DNA of 64,000 nt from an uncultured Bacilli bacterium (lineage in GTDB: Bacteria > Bacillota_I > Bacilli_A > RFN20 > CAG-288), in NCBI GenBank assembly GCA_934725685.1, contig CAKVBX010000003.1:1-64000 (forward strand). Reading direction: 5' to 3'. A program made the position numbers and the translations under genes. Shown one piece after another: positions 43,186-51,709 of this stretch (positions are counted from its first letter, which is position 1; each line of letters opens with the position of its first letter). The notes under the pieces were generated by a model. It saw only the letters and a list, made by a program, of their open reading frames with translations. It was not told the DNA's origin and searched no databases.

Positions 43186-44916
43186 TTATTTGGTTTCTTC
43201 TGCGATTTTGATGCCGAGAATGTCGGTATCGGCAGTTGGAACCGGGCTAGGACAGCTAGACATCGGCTCATAAGCTTTCAGATTCTTCGGGAATGCGACG
43301 ACATCGCGGACATTGTCCGTGCCGGCAAGTTCCATGGCAAGGCGCTCGATGCCGATGCCGAAGCCTCCTTCCGGCGGAACGCCGTAACGGAGTGCCTTGA
43401 CAAAGAAGCCGAAGCGTTCATTGATATCCTCATCGGTGAGACCGAGGAGTTCGAAGACCTTTTCCTGGACCTTCGCATCATGAATACGGAGAGCGCCGGA
43501 AGAGAGCTCCACGCCATTGAGAACCGTATCGTAGGAAGTCGAATGAATCTTGGTCGGATCTTCGTCGAAATAGTGCAGATCCTCGTCAATCGGACGGGTG
43601 AACGGATTCGAAAGGGAAAGAATGTTGCCTTCGTCATCCCGTTCAAAGAGCGGCCAGTTGATGACAAAGAGCGGCTTATAATCGTCCTTCTTCGTAAGGC
43701 TGAGAAGCTGTCCGTAGTAATTGCGGAGCGCACCCAAAGCCCAGCAGGCCTTATCTTTCTTGCTGTCGGCGCAGAGGATGACGAGATCATCTTCCTTCAA
43801 GGCAAGCTGATCGGAGAGCTTCTTTAGGGCATCCGGATGGATGTTCTTGACGATATTTCCGTTGAGTTCTCCATTCTCGAACTTGAGGTGGGAGACCCCG
43901 AAGACATGGAACTTCTTCGCAAGCATGTTGTCGGCATCCATCTGCTTTCTCGTAGTCTCCTTGGCTCTCGTCGGAACAACAAGGGCGACGACATCCTTAC
44001 CCTCATATGCTTTGAATCCACAACCCTCAAGAGCATCGGTCACATCGGAAAGGAGCATGTCGAAACGGAGGTCCGGTTTATCCGTACCATAACAGTGGAT
44101 GGCCTTCTCATAGTCGAGACGCACAAAAGGAGGAAGTTTGACCCCCTTGATTTTCAAGAAAAGATAATCGAGCAGGCCTTCGATGATGTCGAGAACGTCC
44201 TCACGGTTGCAGAAAGACATTTCGCAGTCGATCTGCATGAATTCCGGCTGTCGGTCCGCTCTTTGGTCCTCATCGCGGTAGCAATGGGCAAGCTGGAAAT
44301 AGCGGTCGGTTCCGGCAATCATCAGAAGCTGCTTGTAAAGCTGAGGGGACTGCGGAAGGGCATAGAAACTTCCAGGGTAAATACGGCTCGGAACGAGGTA
44401 ATCTCTGGCGCCTTCCGGCGTAGATTTGATGAGGGTCGGCGTATCGATTTCCTGGAATCCGTGGTCGCAGAGATATTCTCTGGCATAACGATTGATGTCA
44501 GACCGGATTCTGAGATAGTTCTGCATGACCGGTCTTCTCAGATCGAGATAGCGGTAGAGAAGACGGGTATCTTCGCTGGCGGTGGTGTCATCCTTGATTT
44601 CAAAAGGAGTGGTCTCACTCCGAGAGAAGATTTCAATACTCTTGACGGCGATTTCGATGGCACCGGTCGGAAGAGAATCATTGTGGACTTCTCTTTCCCG
44701 GACAATGCCGGTCACACCGATGCAGTATTCGCTCTTGACCGGATCTTTGTGATAAAGCTCGGTATCGATGTTGAGCTGAGTGATTCCGTATTTGTCGCGG
44801 AGATCGACGAAGCAGAGGGCTCCGAGATTTCTGACCGTGGAGACCCACCCGCAGAGGGTGACTTTCTTCCCGGTGTCGGAGAACCTGAGTTCCCCGCAAG
44901 TATGAGTTCTAAGCAT
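43186..44916 (-). CDS. aspS: Aspartyl-tRNA synthetase
   Basis: The 576-residue class IIb synthetase starts with the OB-fold anticodon domain (VTLCGWVSTVRNLGALCFVDL), followed by motif 1, motif 2 (FQLAHCYRDEDQRADRQPEF) and motif 3 (GFGIGIERLAMELAGTDNVR) with a bacterial GAD insert between. The usual C-terminal INDVIAFPK reads VRDVVAFPKNLKAYEPM. AGGAGG precedes the ATG. It follows hisS by 12 nt, the same order as in B. subtilis hisS-aspS, but without a T-box leader. No GatCAB genes are visible, so discrimination for Asn-tRNA cannot be inferred. Confidence 0.96.
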   Translation of the reverse strand: MLRTHTCGELRFSDTGKKVTLCGWVSTVRNLGALCFVDLRDKYGITQLNIDTELYHKDPVKSEYCIGVTGIVREREVHNDSLPTGAIEIAVKSIEIFSRSETTPFEIKDDTTASEDTRLLYRYLDLRRPVMQNYLRIRSDINRYAREYLCDHGFQEIDTPTLIKSTPEGARDYLVPSRIYPGSFYALPQSPQLYKQLLMIAGTDRYFQLAHCYRDEDQRADRQPEFMQIDCEMSFCNREDVLDIIEGLLDYLFLKIKGVKLPPFVRLDYEKAIHCYGTDKPDLRFDMLLSDVTDALEGCGFKAYEGKDVVALVVPTRAKETTRKQMDADNMLAKKFHVFGVSHLKFENGELNGNIVKNIHPDALKKLSDQLALKEDDLVILCADSKKDKACWALGALRNYYGQLLSLTKKDDYKPLFVINWPLFERDDEGNILSLSNPFTRPIDEDLHYFDEDPTKIHSTSYDTVLNGVELSSGALRIHDAKVQEKVFELLGLTDEDINERFGFFVKALRYGVPPEGGFGIGIERLAMELAGTDNVRDVVAFPKNLKAYEPMSSCPSPVPTADTDILGIKIAEETK

Positions 44917-44928
44917 GATATTTTCCTC

Positions 44929-46173
44929 CTAGAGTGCGAAGAGTTCCTCTTCGGTGATATCACTCTGATTTCTTGTCGCCATGTCCTTCTTCTGAATGCG
45001 GTGATCCGCTTCGATGATAAGGACACTCTTCGCCTGTTTTCTGTCAGCCATCTTGAAAGCACCGCCAAGGGCTCTTGCGTAAGACGCGAAGGTGACATCG
45101 AGGCCTTTCTTTCTGAGCGTGTCGGCGATAAACGAGGCATAGCCGTCCCTGGCGAAATCGATGATGAAGTAATCTAACGGCGCTTCCTTCTTGATTTCCT
45201 GTTTTCTTTCATCGGAAAGTGCGATGATGAGACGCTCCACGCCTAGGGAGAAACCGATGCCTTCCATTTCCGGACCGCCGATCTGCTTCATCAGAGAGGC
45301 ATACTTCCCGCCTCCGCCGATGGCGCCGAGAGTCTTGTTCTCGGTATCATAGAGTTCCCAGATGAGACCGGTATAGTAATCCAGGCCGCGGACAAGCTCT
45401 TCATCGACTTCATATTCGATACCGATTTTGTCCAAAGCAGCACGGATGTTCTCATATTCCTTTCTATCCTCATCATTAAGGAAGGCAGAGATACGGGGAG
45501 ATTTCTCGGCAATCTTCTGGTCTTCTTCGACCTTGCAGTCAAGAATACGGAGCGGATTAGTCTCAAGTCTTCTCTGGCAGTCTTCGCACATCGTCGAAAT
45601 GAGCGGCTTGAAATAGTTGTAGAGTTCTTTCTTGTAGACTTCTCTCGAAGAGAAGGAGCCGAGGAAGTTGATTTTGGCCCGCACCTTGTGACCTAAAAGA
45701 GCCTCAGCGGAACGGAGCGAAAGCAAGAACGCATCCAAGGTCGTCGCAAGATCCACCTTGTTGTCGATGAATTCGACACCGAACTGGTTGAACTGACGGA
45801 GGCGGCCCGTCTGCGGTCTCTCATAGCGGAAGACTTCTCCGAGATAGCAGAAACGTAAGGGCATATCCGGAGAATTGTAGAGTTTGTTCTCGATGACACA
45901 GCGGGAAACGGAAGCGGTAAACTCGGGGCGGAGCGTATAGTTCTTGTCGCCCTTCTGCGCTAAATCGAATGTCTCCTTCTGCACGATATCAGAGCTTTCC
46001 CCGACGGTGCGGTGGAAAAGGCGGTTCTCCTCAAAAATCGGGAGTTCCACTTCCTCACAGCCGTATTTGTGGGCCTCCGAAAAAAGGATATCCTTCAGGC
46101 CAAGAAGGACTTTCTCCTCTTCGCCGTAATAATCGAGAGTTCCTCTCGGTCTCTTGATGATTTGTTCTGCCAT
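44929..46173 (-). CDS. hisS: Histidyl-tRNA synthetase
   Basis: The 414-residue class II synthetase has RPRGTLDYYGEEEKVLLGLK at the N-terminus, motif 2 with LRPEFTASVSRCV, the histidine-A peptide ELVRGLDYYTGLIWELYD and motif 3 GIGFSLGVERLIIAL. The C-terminal anticodon domain (about 320-414) is complete. GGAGG lies 9 nt upstream of the ATG at 46173. A TATAAT -10 lies about 40 nt upstream. The tRNA-His it charges is the tRNA found at 8.6 kb. Confidence 0.95.
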   Translation of the reverse strand: MAEQIIKRPRGTLDYYGEEEKVLLGLKDILFSEAHKYGCEEVELPIFEENRLFHRTVGESSDIVQKETFDLAQKGDKNYTLRPEFTASVSRCVIENKLYNSPDMPLRFCYLGEVFRYERPQTGRLRQFNQFGVEFIDNKVDLATTLDAFLLSLRSAEALLGHKVRAKINFLGSFSSREVYKKELYNYFKPLISTMCEDCQRRLETNPLRILDCKVEEDQKIAEKSPRISAFLNDEDRKEYENIRAALDKIGIEYEVDEELVRGLDYYTGLIWELYDTENKTLGAIGGGGKYASLMKQIGGPEMEGIGFSLGVERLIIALSDERKQEIKKEAPLDYFIIDFARDGYASFIADTLRKKGLDVTFASYARALGGAFKMADRKQAKSVLIIEADHRIQKKDMATRNQSDITEEELFAL

Positions 46174-46211
46174 AGGTGAAAACCTCCGAAATATTTAAAA
46201 AATAGCTACCT

Positions 46212-46240
46212 ATTATATAACAAGGTCCGTCCGGATAGAA
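46212..46240 (-). promoter_or_regulatory. Candidate hisS-aspS promoter
   Basis: The minus strand shows TATAAT (complement of 46212-46217) and, 17 nt further upstream, a weak TTCTAT -35. The leader to hisS is only about 30 nt, so it is too short for a T-box. Confidence 0.45.
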
Positions 46241-46272
46241 CAGACTTGTTGAAAATGCCTTCAGAAAACGCT

Positions 46273-48480
46273 CTAATGGGAGACCCGCACAATCTGGAAG
46301 ACGGAACGAACGGACATCAGGACATGCATGAAGTGGCCGAGCTGTTCTTTGTCCTTGGCTAAGAGTGTGAGAGCGACCGTGGTCGTGTTGTTGGAAGGGT
46401 GATACTTTGCGTTGATGCGGATGACTTTCGCATCGCAGGAAGTCATCGCATTGAGGATGTCGACGAGGAGATTGTTTCTGTCGTGGCACTGAATGGCGAG
46501 TTCCACCGGATATGCGGCATCACTCTTGACATCCGGATTCCACATGACATCGATGAGACGAGAAGCGGAAGTCAACTTGGTGATGTTGGGGCAGTCCTTG
46601 CGGTGGACCTTGACGCCCTGACCGGTGGAGACAAATCCCACAATCTCATCACCCGGAATCGGCGTGCAGCAATTGGCAAGCGTGATCATGACGGTATCGC
46701 CGTTTGCAAGAAGAACGGCATCATTGGTGTTCTTCTTGATGGTGCGCTGATTGATTTTCTCGGTGAGTTCCTTTTCGCTCATCTTGCCGTCATATTCGAT
46801 GTTCTCACAGTTTTCGATGATTTGGTAGGGAAGAACAGTCTTATAGGCGACCATCAGAAGTAGGTCATCGACATTCTCAGCCTTGAAGGCTTCGAGCACT
46901 TTTTTAGTATAGAGTTTTGAAGGATCAATGACGATCTTGCGCTCTCGGAGCGCATCGGAAAGCGTCTGTCTGCCGCGCTTGATGGCATCCTCCTTCATGT
47001 AGTCGGCATTCTGCTTGGCGAGATATTTCCTGATTTTGCTCTTGGCAAAATTGGTATGGGCAATATTGACCCATTCGCTGTTCGGGGAGGCATTTTTACT
47101 GATGATAGCTTCAACGATGTCTCCGGTCTTAAGACAGGTAGAAAGCGGTACCAAAGTGCCGTTGACTTTCGCCCCCTGTAGGTGATCACCAAGGTCGGAA
47201 TGGATGCGGTAAGTGAAATCAATCGGGGTGGAACCGTTAGGGAGACAGATGACATTCCCCTTCGGCGTAAAGACATAGACATTGGCATCAAAGATATCGT
47301 GGCTCAGGGTATCGACATATTCCTTGGCGGAATCGTTCTTTCCCTCATCGGACATAGAAACGAAATCCTTAAACCAGTGGAGCTGGTTCTCGATTTCTTC
47401 CTGCTCCGTCCTCGCATCGTAGTGGCTGCCTTCTTTGTATCGCCAATGGGCGGCGACACCGCCCTCCGCAGTCTCATCCATCTGTTTGGTGCGAATCTGA
47501 ATTTCGAAAACGTGACCCGTCGAGGTGATAATAGTCGTATGGAGAGACTGATACATATTCGGCTTCGGCATCGCAATATAGTCCTTGAAACGGCCGGGAA
47601 CCGGCTTGAAGTTCGCATGAACATAGCCGAGGATCTCATAGCAGTTCTGCTCCGTCTCGGTGATAACGCGGAGTGCCATGATGTCATAGATTTGGTCGAA
47701 GGAGTAATGCTTGTTATACATCTTCTTGTAGATAGAATAGACGGATTTGACGCGGTCGGTGATGCTGAAAGGGATATGACTTCCCTTCAGAATATCGGTC
47801 AGTTCCTCCTTGACCTGTTCCAAAGCGGCATGCACATTTTCTACTGATGCCGCCATCTTGTCTTCGATTTCCTTGTATTTTTCCGGTTCTAGATACCAGA
47901 GGGAGAGATCCTCGAGTTCCGTCTGAACGTTATAAAGACCGAGGCGGTGGGCGATTGGTGCATAAACTTCCAGCGTTTCTTTAGAAATGCGGGTCTGTTT
48001 TTCCCGTGGCTGGAACTGAAGTGTTCTCATATTGTGGAGACGATCGGCCAATTTGACGATAATGACTCGGACATCCTTTGCCATGGCGACAAAAATTTTG
48101 CGATGGTTTTCCGCAGTGAATTCCACATTCTTGTAGTCAGAAAGTCTGGTAACCTTCGTCAGGGCTTCCACTAAAACGGCAACTTCGGAACCGAATTCGG
48201 ATTCGATTTCTTCCTTGGTGGTCGGCGTGTCCTCAATCGTATCGTGAAGGAGACCGGCACAGATCGTAATCGGCCCAGCCTGAAGCTCGGAAAGAATTTC
48301 GGCTACGCCGATACAGTGAGAGATATAGGGGTCTCCGCTCTTTCTGACCTGACCTTCATGCTTCTTGTCGGCAAACTGAAAAGCTTTCTCAATCAGTGCG
48401 AGGGATTTCGGTTCTTTGATATACTTCGAATAGATGGCTTTGACATCATCGAATGTGTAGATGCGGTTTTGGATTTTCAT
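46273..48480 (-). CDS. relA: Bifunctional (p)ppGpp synthetase/hydrolase (Rel/RSH)
   Basis: The 735-residue stringent-response enzyme has the HD hydrolase domain (HCIGVAEILSELQA and GLLHDTIEDTPTTKEEIESE, about 50-90), the synthetase domain (VKSVYSIYKKMYNKHYSFDQ, GRFKDYIAMPKPNMYQSLHT, about 240-320), TGS (DANVYVFTPKGNVICLPNGS, about 395-455), a helical/CC domain (PIPGDEIVGFVSTGQGVKVH) and a C-terminal ACT (660-735). Because HD and synthetase residues are both conserved, it is probably a bifunctional Rel. It follows apt by 11 nt, the same apt-relA order as B. subtilis. Ribosome-binding site is weak, so translation may be coupled. Confidence 0.95.
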   Translation of the reverse strand: MKIQNRIYTFDDVKAIYSKYIKEPKSLALIEKAFQFADKKHEGQVRKSGDPYISHCIGVAEILSELQAGPITICAGLLHDTIEDTPTTKEEIESEFGSEVAVLVEALTKVTRLSDYKNVEFTAENHRKIFVAMAKDVRVIIVKLADRLHNMRTLQFQPREKQTRISKETLEVYAPIAHRLGLYNVQTELEDLSLWYLEPEKYKEIEDKMAASVENVHAALEQVKEELTDILKGSHIPFSITDRVKSVYSIYKKMYNKHYSFDQIYDIMALRVITETEQNCYEILGYVHANFKPVPGRFKDYIAMPKPNMYQSLHTTIITSTGHVFEIQIRTKQMDETAEGGVAAHWRYKEGSHYDARTEQEEIENQLHWFKDFVSMSDEGKNDSAKEYVDTLSHDIFDANVYVFTPKGNVICLPNGSTPIDFTYRIHSDLGDHLQGAKVNGTLVPLSTCLKTGDIVEAIISKNASPNSEWVNIAHTNFAKSKIRKYLAKQNADYMKEDAIKRGRQTLSDALRERKIVIDPSKLYTKKVLEAFKAENVDDLLLMVAYKTVLPYQIIENCENIEYDGKMSEKELTEKINQRTIKKNTNDAVLLANGDTVMITLANCCTPIPGDEIVGFVSTGQGVKVHRKDCPNITKLTSASRLIDVMWNPDVKSDAAYPVELAIQCHDRNNLLVDILNAMTSCDAKVIRINAKYHPSNNTTTVALTLLAKDKEQLGHFMHVLMSVRSVFQIVRVSH

Positions 48481-48491
48481 AGACGGATGGT

Positions 48492-49013
48492 TCAGTGGCT
48501 GTCGGAAAGATTGAGAAGAGAACGGCAGGGAAGTCCGACATTCTTTTCTCCGTGGAGTTCCTCAAGGTTGATGAGGGTGATGCAGCCGACAGGAATGCCG
48601 CCGGCCTGTTCAATCAGCTTCTTCAGGGCAAGGAACGTGCCACCGGTCGCCATGAGGTCATCCACGAGAAGCACTCTAGCGCCACGAGGGAAGGAGTTTG
48701 CTGGAATCTCAATCTGCGCCGTGCCATATTCCAGCTGGTAGGAAACTTTATAGGTAACACCAGGCAGTTTGCCGGCCTTTCTGGCCATGACAAATCCTTT
48801 GTGCATTTCATAGCCCATGGCTGCACCGAAAAGGAAGGCGCGGCTCTCCGGGCCGCAGATGAAGTCAGGTTTGAACTCTTCTGCGAGCTTCGACATGTCC
48901 TTGATGCAGGAGTGGAAAGCGTCCGGATTAGCTAGAAGCGGAGAAATGTCCTTAAAAGAGATGCCCTTCTTCGGGAAGTCCGGTGTGACACCGATGTATT
49001 TTTCGTAATCCAT
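48492..49013 (-). CDS. apt: Adenine phosphoribosyltransferase
   Basis: The 173-residue enzyme converts adenine and PRPP to AMP. The PRPP loop is RVLLVDDLMATGGTFLALKK (about 118-137). Other signatures are DFPKKGISFKDISPLLANPD and FICGPESRAFLFGAAMGYE. GGAGG at 8 nt before the ATG is immediately preceded by an inverted repeat (49027-49045). It is divergent to ispH and first in the apt-relA unit. Together with mtnN (adenine release) and deoB it forms purine salvage. Confidence 0.96.
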   Translation of the reverse strand: MDYEKYIGVTPDFPKKGISFKDISPLLANPDAFHSCIKDMSKLAEEFKPDFICGPESRAFLFGAAMGYEMHKGFVMARKAGKLPGVTYKVSYQLEYGTAQIEIPANSFPRGARVLLVDDLMATGGTFLALKKLIEQAGGIPVGCITLINLEELHGEKNVGLPCRSLLNLSDSH

Positions 49014-49026
49014 GATTTAATCCTCC

Positions 49027-49045
49027 GATATACTTATAGTATATC
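49027..49045 (-). promoter_or_regulatory. Inverted repeat next to the apt ribosome-binding site
   Basis: The minus strand reads GATATACTATAAGTATATC followed directly by GGAGG. TATACT in it could be a -10 box. A similar element lies before ybeY (60878-60897). Confidence 0.55.
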
Positions 49046-49116
49046 ACTTCCCTTTCACGCCTTGAAATGGGACACAAGAGAGATTACGGACTATTTCTTA
49101 CCCATCATTTCCGTGG

Positions 49117-49128
49117 TATCATTAAATC
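49117..49128 (+). promoter_or_regulatory. Extended -10 promoter with ispH start 6 nt downstream
   Basis: TGGTATCAT (TATCAT at 49117-49122) is followed by TAAATC and ATG 49129 without a ribosome-binding site. Confidence 0.6.
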
Positions 49129-49959
49129 ATGGTTTATCTTCTGAAATCCTTTGGCTTCTGCCAAGGTGTGTCAAACAGCATCGATATCCTAAAGAAAGCG
49201 AGGGCGGAGCAGGAAAAGGTCTGTTCCCTTCTCCCTCTCATGCACAACGAAAGGGAATGTGAACGCCTCAAGGAGGAGTTCTCTCTTTTGGATGACCCGG
49301 AAAAGGCGGATGCCATCATTTTTCCGGCTCATGGTCATACCGAAGAAGAAGCACGCCGTTTTCAGAACAAACAGACCTATGATGCCATCTGTCCTTTTTT
49401 GAAGGCAAGACACGCTTTCCTTAAGAATCATCAGAAAATCGCTTGGTATCTCTACGGAAAAAAGGAACACCAGGAATGCCTGGCGTTTCTCTCCCGCTTT
49501 CCTTTCCTTTCTTTAATTGATGCGTGCAGGAACAATTATCCTTCTTTGAAAAAAGAAAATCGCACCGGTCTTCTTGTCCAATCCACGATTGAGGAAGAAC
49601 CAGCGGAACAAGTCAGAGCACATTTTGAAAAGAACAGCACGCTTCTTTCCTATCTCGGACCTTGTCCCTTTTATCTTGCAAGAAAAAAAGAAGCGGAGGA
49701 ATTCCTCAAAGATAAGGAAATCTCCCGTTTCTCAATTCTGATCCTAGGTTCGAAGTCATCTTCGAACTGTCAGGCCCTGAAGCGGTATTTTCAGTCCAAA
49801 TACCCAAAGGCCTATGTCGAAAGTATCAACGCCTTTGATGATATCCACCCGGAAGCATTCCGAAGACAGGATTTTCTTCTCATCTCCTCTACCTCCATCA
49901 GCAAAGAAAGCGTCTTGCTTATCAAAGAGAGGCTAGAAGAAGTCACCTCAGCGCTTTGA
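49129..49959 (+). CDS. ispH: 4-hydroxy-3-methylbut-2-enyl diphosphate reductase (divergent IspH)
   Basis: The 276-residue protein follows the IspH/LytB pattern: SFGFCQGVSNSIDI (first cluster cysteine), LMHNERECERL, IFPAHGHTEEEARR (in place of FSAHGV), YDAICPFLKARHAFL (second cysteine, usually DATCP), LLVQSTIEEEP (QTT), YLGPCPFYLARKKEAEEF (third cysteine, usually CxAT..RQ) and LGSKSSSNCQALKRYF. All three cluster cysteines are kept while flanks are highly diverged. It makes IPP/DMAPP in the last MEP step. It overlaps the convergent sigma factor gene by 17 nt at the 3' end. Confidence 0.82.
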   Translation: MVYLLKSFGFCQGVSNSIDILKKARAEQEKVCSLLPLMHNERECERLKEEFSLLDDPEKADAIIFPAHGHTEEEARRFQNKQTYDAICPFLKARHAFLKNHQKIAWYLYGKKEHQECLAFLSRFPFLSLIDACRNNYPSLKKENRTGLLVQSTIEEEPAEQVRAHFEKNSTLLSYLGPCPFYLARKKEAEEFLKDKEISRFSILILGSKSSSNCQALKRYFQSKYPKAYVESINAFDDIHPEAFRRQDFLLISSTSISKESVLLIKERLEEVTSAL

Positions 49960-50860
49960 TCAGGCGCAGTTTTGCTTCCTCCCTGATTTGTCTGACTCGT
50001 TCCGCAGAGAGATTGAGTTCCTCTCCTATTTTCTGAAGTGTCCAAGGTTCTGAACCATCCTCCGGGTAGGAATGAATCAGGATGAAACGCATCGCTTCCG
50101 GCAATTCTTCCATGAGTTTATTCAGACGTTCCTGGAGTTCCTTCGATTCGGCATATTCCTGCGGATTCTGTTCCGTAGTCGGAATCTCTCGGTACAGATT
50201 ATCACTCTCATCATCGTCTTGGCGTTTCTGATCCATGGATAAGACAACACCAGATTGGGCGATGCCTTTGATATTCTCGACCTCCTCCGCGCTGGTTCCG
50301 TCGTTGAGTTCCGAGGCAATTTCTTCGGCATCCGGTTCTCGTCGCAGCCTGTCGCACAGTCTCCGCTCGGCTTCCCTGATGCGGCGGTTTTTGTCAGTGA
50401 TCTGTTTCGGAATCCGGATCATGCGGTAATTGTTATTGAGGAACGATAGAATCGCCGTCTTGATGTAGGCGCTAGCGAAGGTGGAAAAGGCAAAGCCTTT
50501 GCTGAGGTCAAATTTCTCAACGGCCCTCACCAGCCCCTCGGAACCCTCCTGAATGAAATCGAGGACCAGGCCGTTGTTGGGCTGATTCTTTTCATTGCGG
50601 AATGGTTTGGCAATACGGAATGCCTCTTTGGTGACGAGCTTCAGGTTCCCTTCGACAAGTTTATCCATGATGGCTTGCTTGTCTTCCTCGCCGGCCGAAT
50701 GATATTCGCGGAGAAGTTCTTCGTTTTTCTCCTTGGTCAGAGTGGGATAACGGCGTTCATTTTCAAGGAAAATAGCAAGAGCATCTTTCCCTCTGATAGA
50801 AGAGCCGTTTTCATAGTCAAATTCATCGTCTTTGGTCAAATCAAGTTCTTCATCATCCAT
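49943..50860 (-). CDS. Second sigma-70 family factor
   Basis: The 305-residue protein has a shortened N-terminus (region 1.2-like SIRGKDALAIFLENERRYPT), region 2 with LVLDFIQEGSEGLVRAVEKF and GFAFSTFASAYIKTAILSFL followed by RMIRIPKQITDKNRRI, region 3 (EAERRLCDRLRREPDAEEIA) and region 4 (PWTLQKIGEELNLSAERVRQ then REEAKLRLIKALR). It is a full group-2/3-type sigma but differs from RpoD at region 2.3-2.4 (SAYIKTAI against TWWIRQAI), which suggests altered -10 recognition. Start 50860 follows a weak AGAG; the site two codons earlier is TTG. It follows the Nif3 gene by 22 nt. Confidence 0.85.
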   Translation of the reverse strand: MDDEELDLTKDDEFDYENGSSIRGKDALAIFLENERRYPTLTKEKNEELLREYHSAGEEDKQAIMDKLVEGNLKLVTKEAFRIAKPFRNEKNQPNNGLVLDFIQEGSEGLVRAVEKFDLSKGFAFSTFASAYIKTAILSFLNNNYRMIRIPKQITDKNRRIREAERRLCDRLRREPDAEEIASELNDGTSAEEVENIKGIAQSGVVLSMDQKRQDDDESDNLYREIPTTEQNPQEYAESKELQERLNKLMEELPEAMRFILIHSYPEDGSEPWTLQKIGEELNLSAERVRQIREEAKLRLIKALR

Positions 50861-50882
50861 TTGCAATCTCTCTTTCTTTCAT

Positions 50883-51653
50883 TTATCGAATCGAAAAATA
50901 TCGTTCAAAGCCAAAGGCATCGATTGTAAGTTCAGAATCGATGCCAAGCAAGGCTTTCTTCATTCCCTGTAGAAAACCGATTTCCTCCACTTCATGGGGG
51001 AGTTCGATATAGGAATAACCATAGCGGTGCATCTCTAACCTCGTATGATGCGGACAGTCCCCGGACAAATAGCAATCGGCTCCCGAAAGAAAGGCCCTAG
51101 GATAATCAGAGCTGTCTCCCCCGGCAACCATGGCAATCTTGCTGATTTTCTCCTTATCTCCTTTGAGGTAGAGAAGAAACGGAAGGTGAAGTCTGTCCTT
51201 GCAGTAGTCGACAAGTTCTTCCATCGTCACAGGATTCGGAAGAGTAGAGAAACGCATCAGTCCGTCTTCGGAAACCGAGGTGATGGGTAAACCTAGGACA
51301 TCGAAAATGGTATCGTTGATACCGCCGACCCCTTTGTCGAAATTCGTATGATAGGAGTAGAGTGCACAGCCGCTGTCTTTGACTGCCTTCTCCAGCGCAA
51401 CCTTTTTTGAATCACACTGAAGCACATCTTTTCTCTTTCCGAAAAAGAACGGGTGATGCGAAAGGATGAGGTCCGGGCGGAACCGTTTCATTTCCTCAAG
51501 GCAATCCTCGGTAAAATCAAGGCAAAGGAAAACCTTTTTTACATCCCGCTTGGGATTTCGGACACCACACTGAAATCCGGGAAAATCCCATGGCTCGGAT
51601 AGCGAATAGGGGTAAATTCTGTTGATTCTTCGCAATAAGGTTGCTTCTTTCAT
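50883..51653 (-). CDS. yqfO: Nif3-like (YqfO) dinuclear metal protein
   Basis: The 256-residue protein has the Nif3 signatures SHHPFFFGKRKDV (metal-binding HH), YSYHTNFDKGVGGINDTI, VAGGDSSDYPRAFLSGADCY, LSGDCPHHTRLEM and LPHEVEEIGF. Family members are often annotated as GTP cyclohydrolase I type 2 homologues; true function is unsettled. It lacks the roughly 110-residue insert of B. subtilis YqfO. AAGGAGG lies before the ATG at 51653. In B. subtilis it follows trmK; here rpoD stands between them. Confidence 0.9.
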   Translation of the reverse strand: MKEATLLRRINRIYPYSLSEPWDFPGFQCGVRNPKRDVKKVFLCLDFTEDCLEEMKRFRPDLILSHHPFFFGKRKDVLQCDSKKVALEKAVKDSGCALYSYHTNFDKGVGGINDTIFDVLGLPITSVSEDGLMRFSTLPNPVTMEELVDYCKDRLHLPFLLYLKGDKEKISKIAMVAGGDSSDYPRAFLSGADCYLSGDCPHHTRLEMHRYGYSYIELPHEVEEIGFLQGMKKALLGIDSELTIDAFGFERYFSIR

Positions 51654-51709
51654 AGTGAGCCTCCTTCCGGATGGAAACCATCCAAAAAAACAGAAAAAAG
51701 GGGAAAAGA

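Noticed and set aside
46174..46272. T-box leader for hisS-aspS (also checked before leuS and glyS)
   Set aside because: The leaders are only about 20-40 nt and lack the T-box core sequence.
51654..51709. Terminator between rpoD and the Nif3 gene
   Set aside because: The GGATGG/CCATCC hairpin has its T-rich run on the wrong side for the minus-strand transcript.
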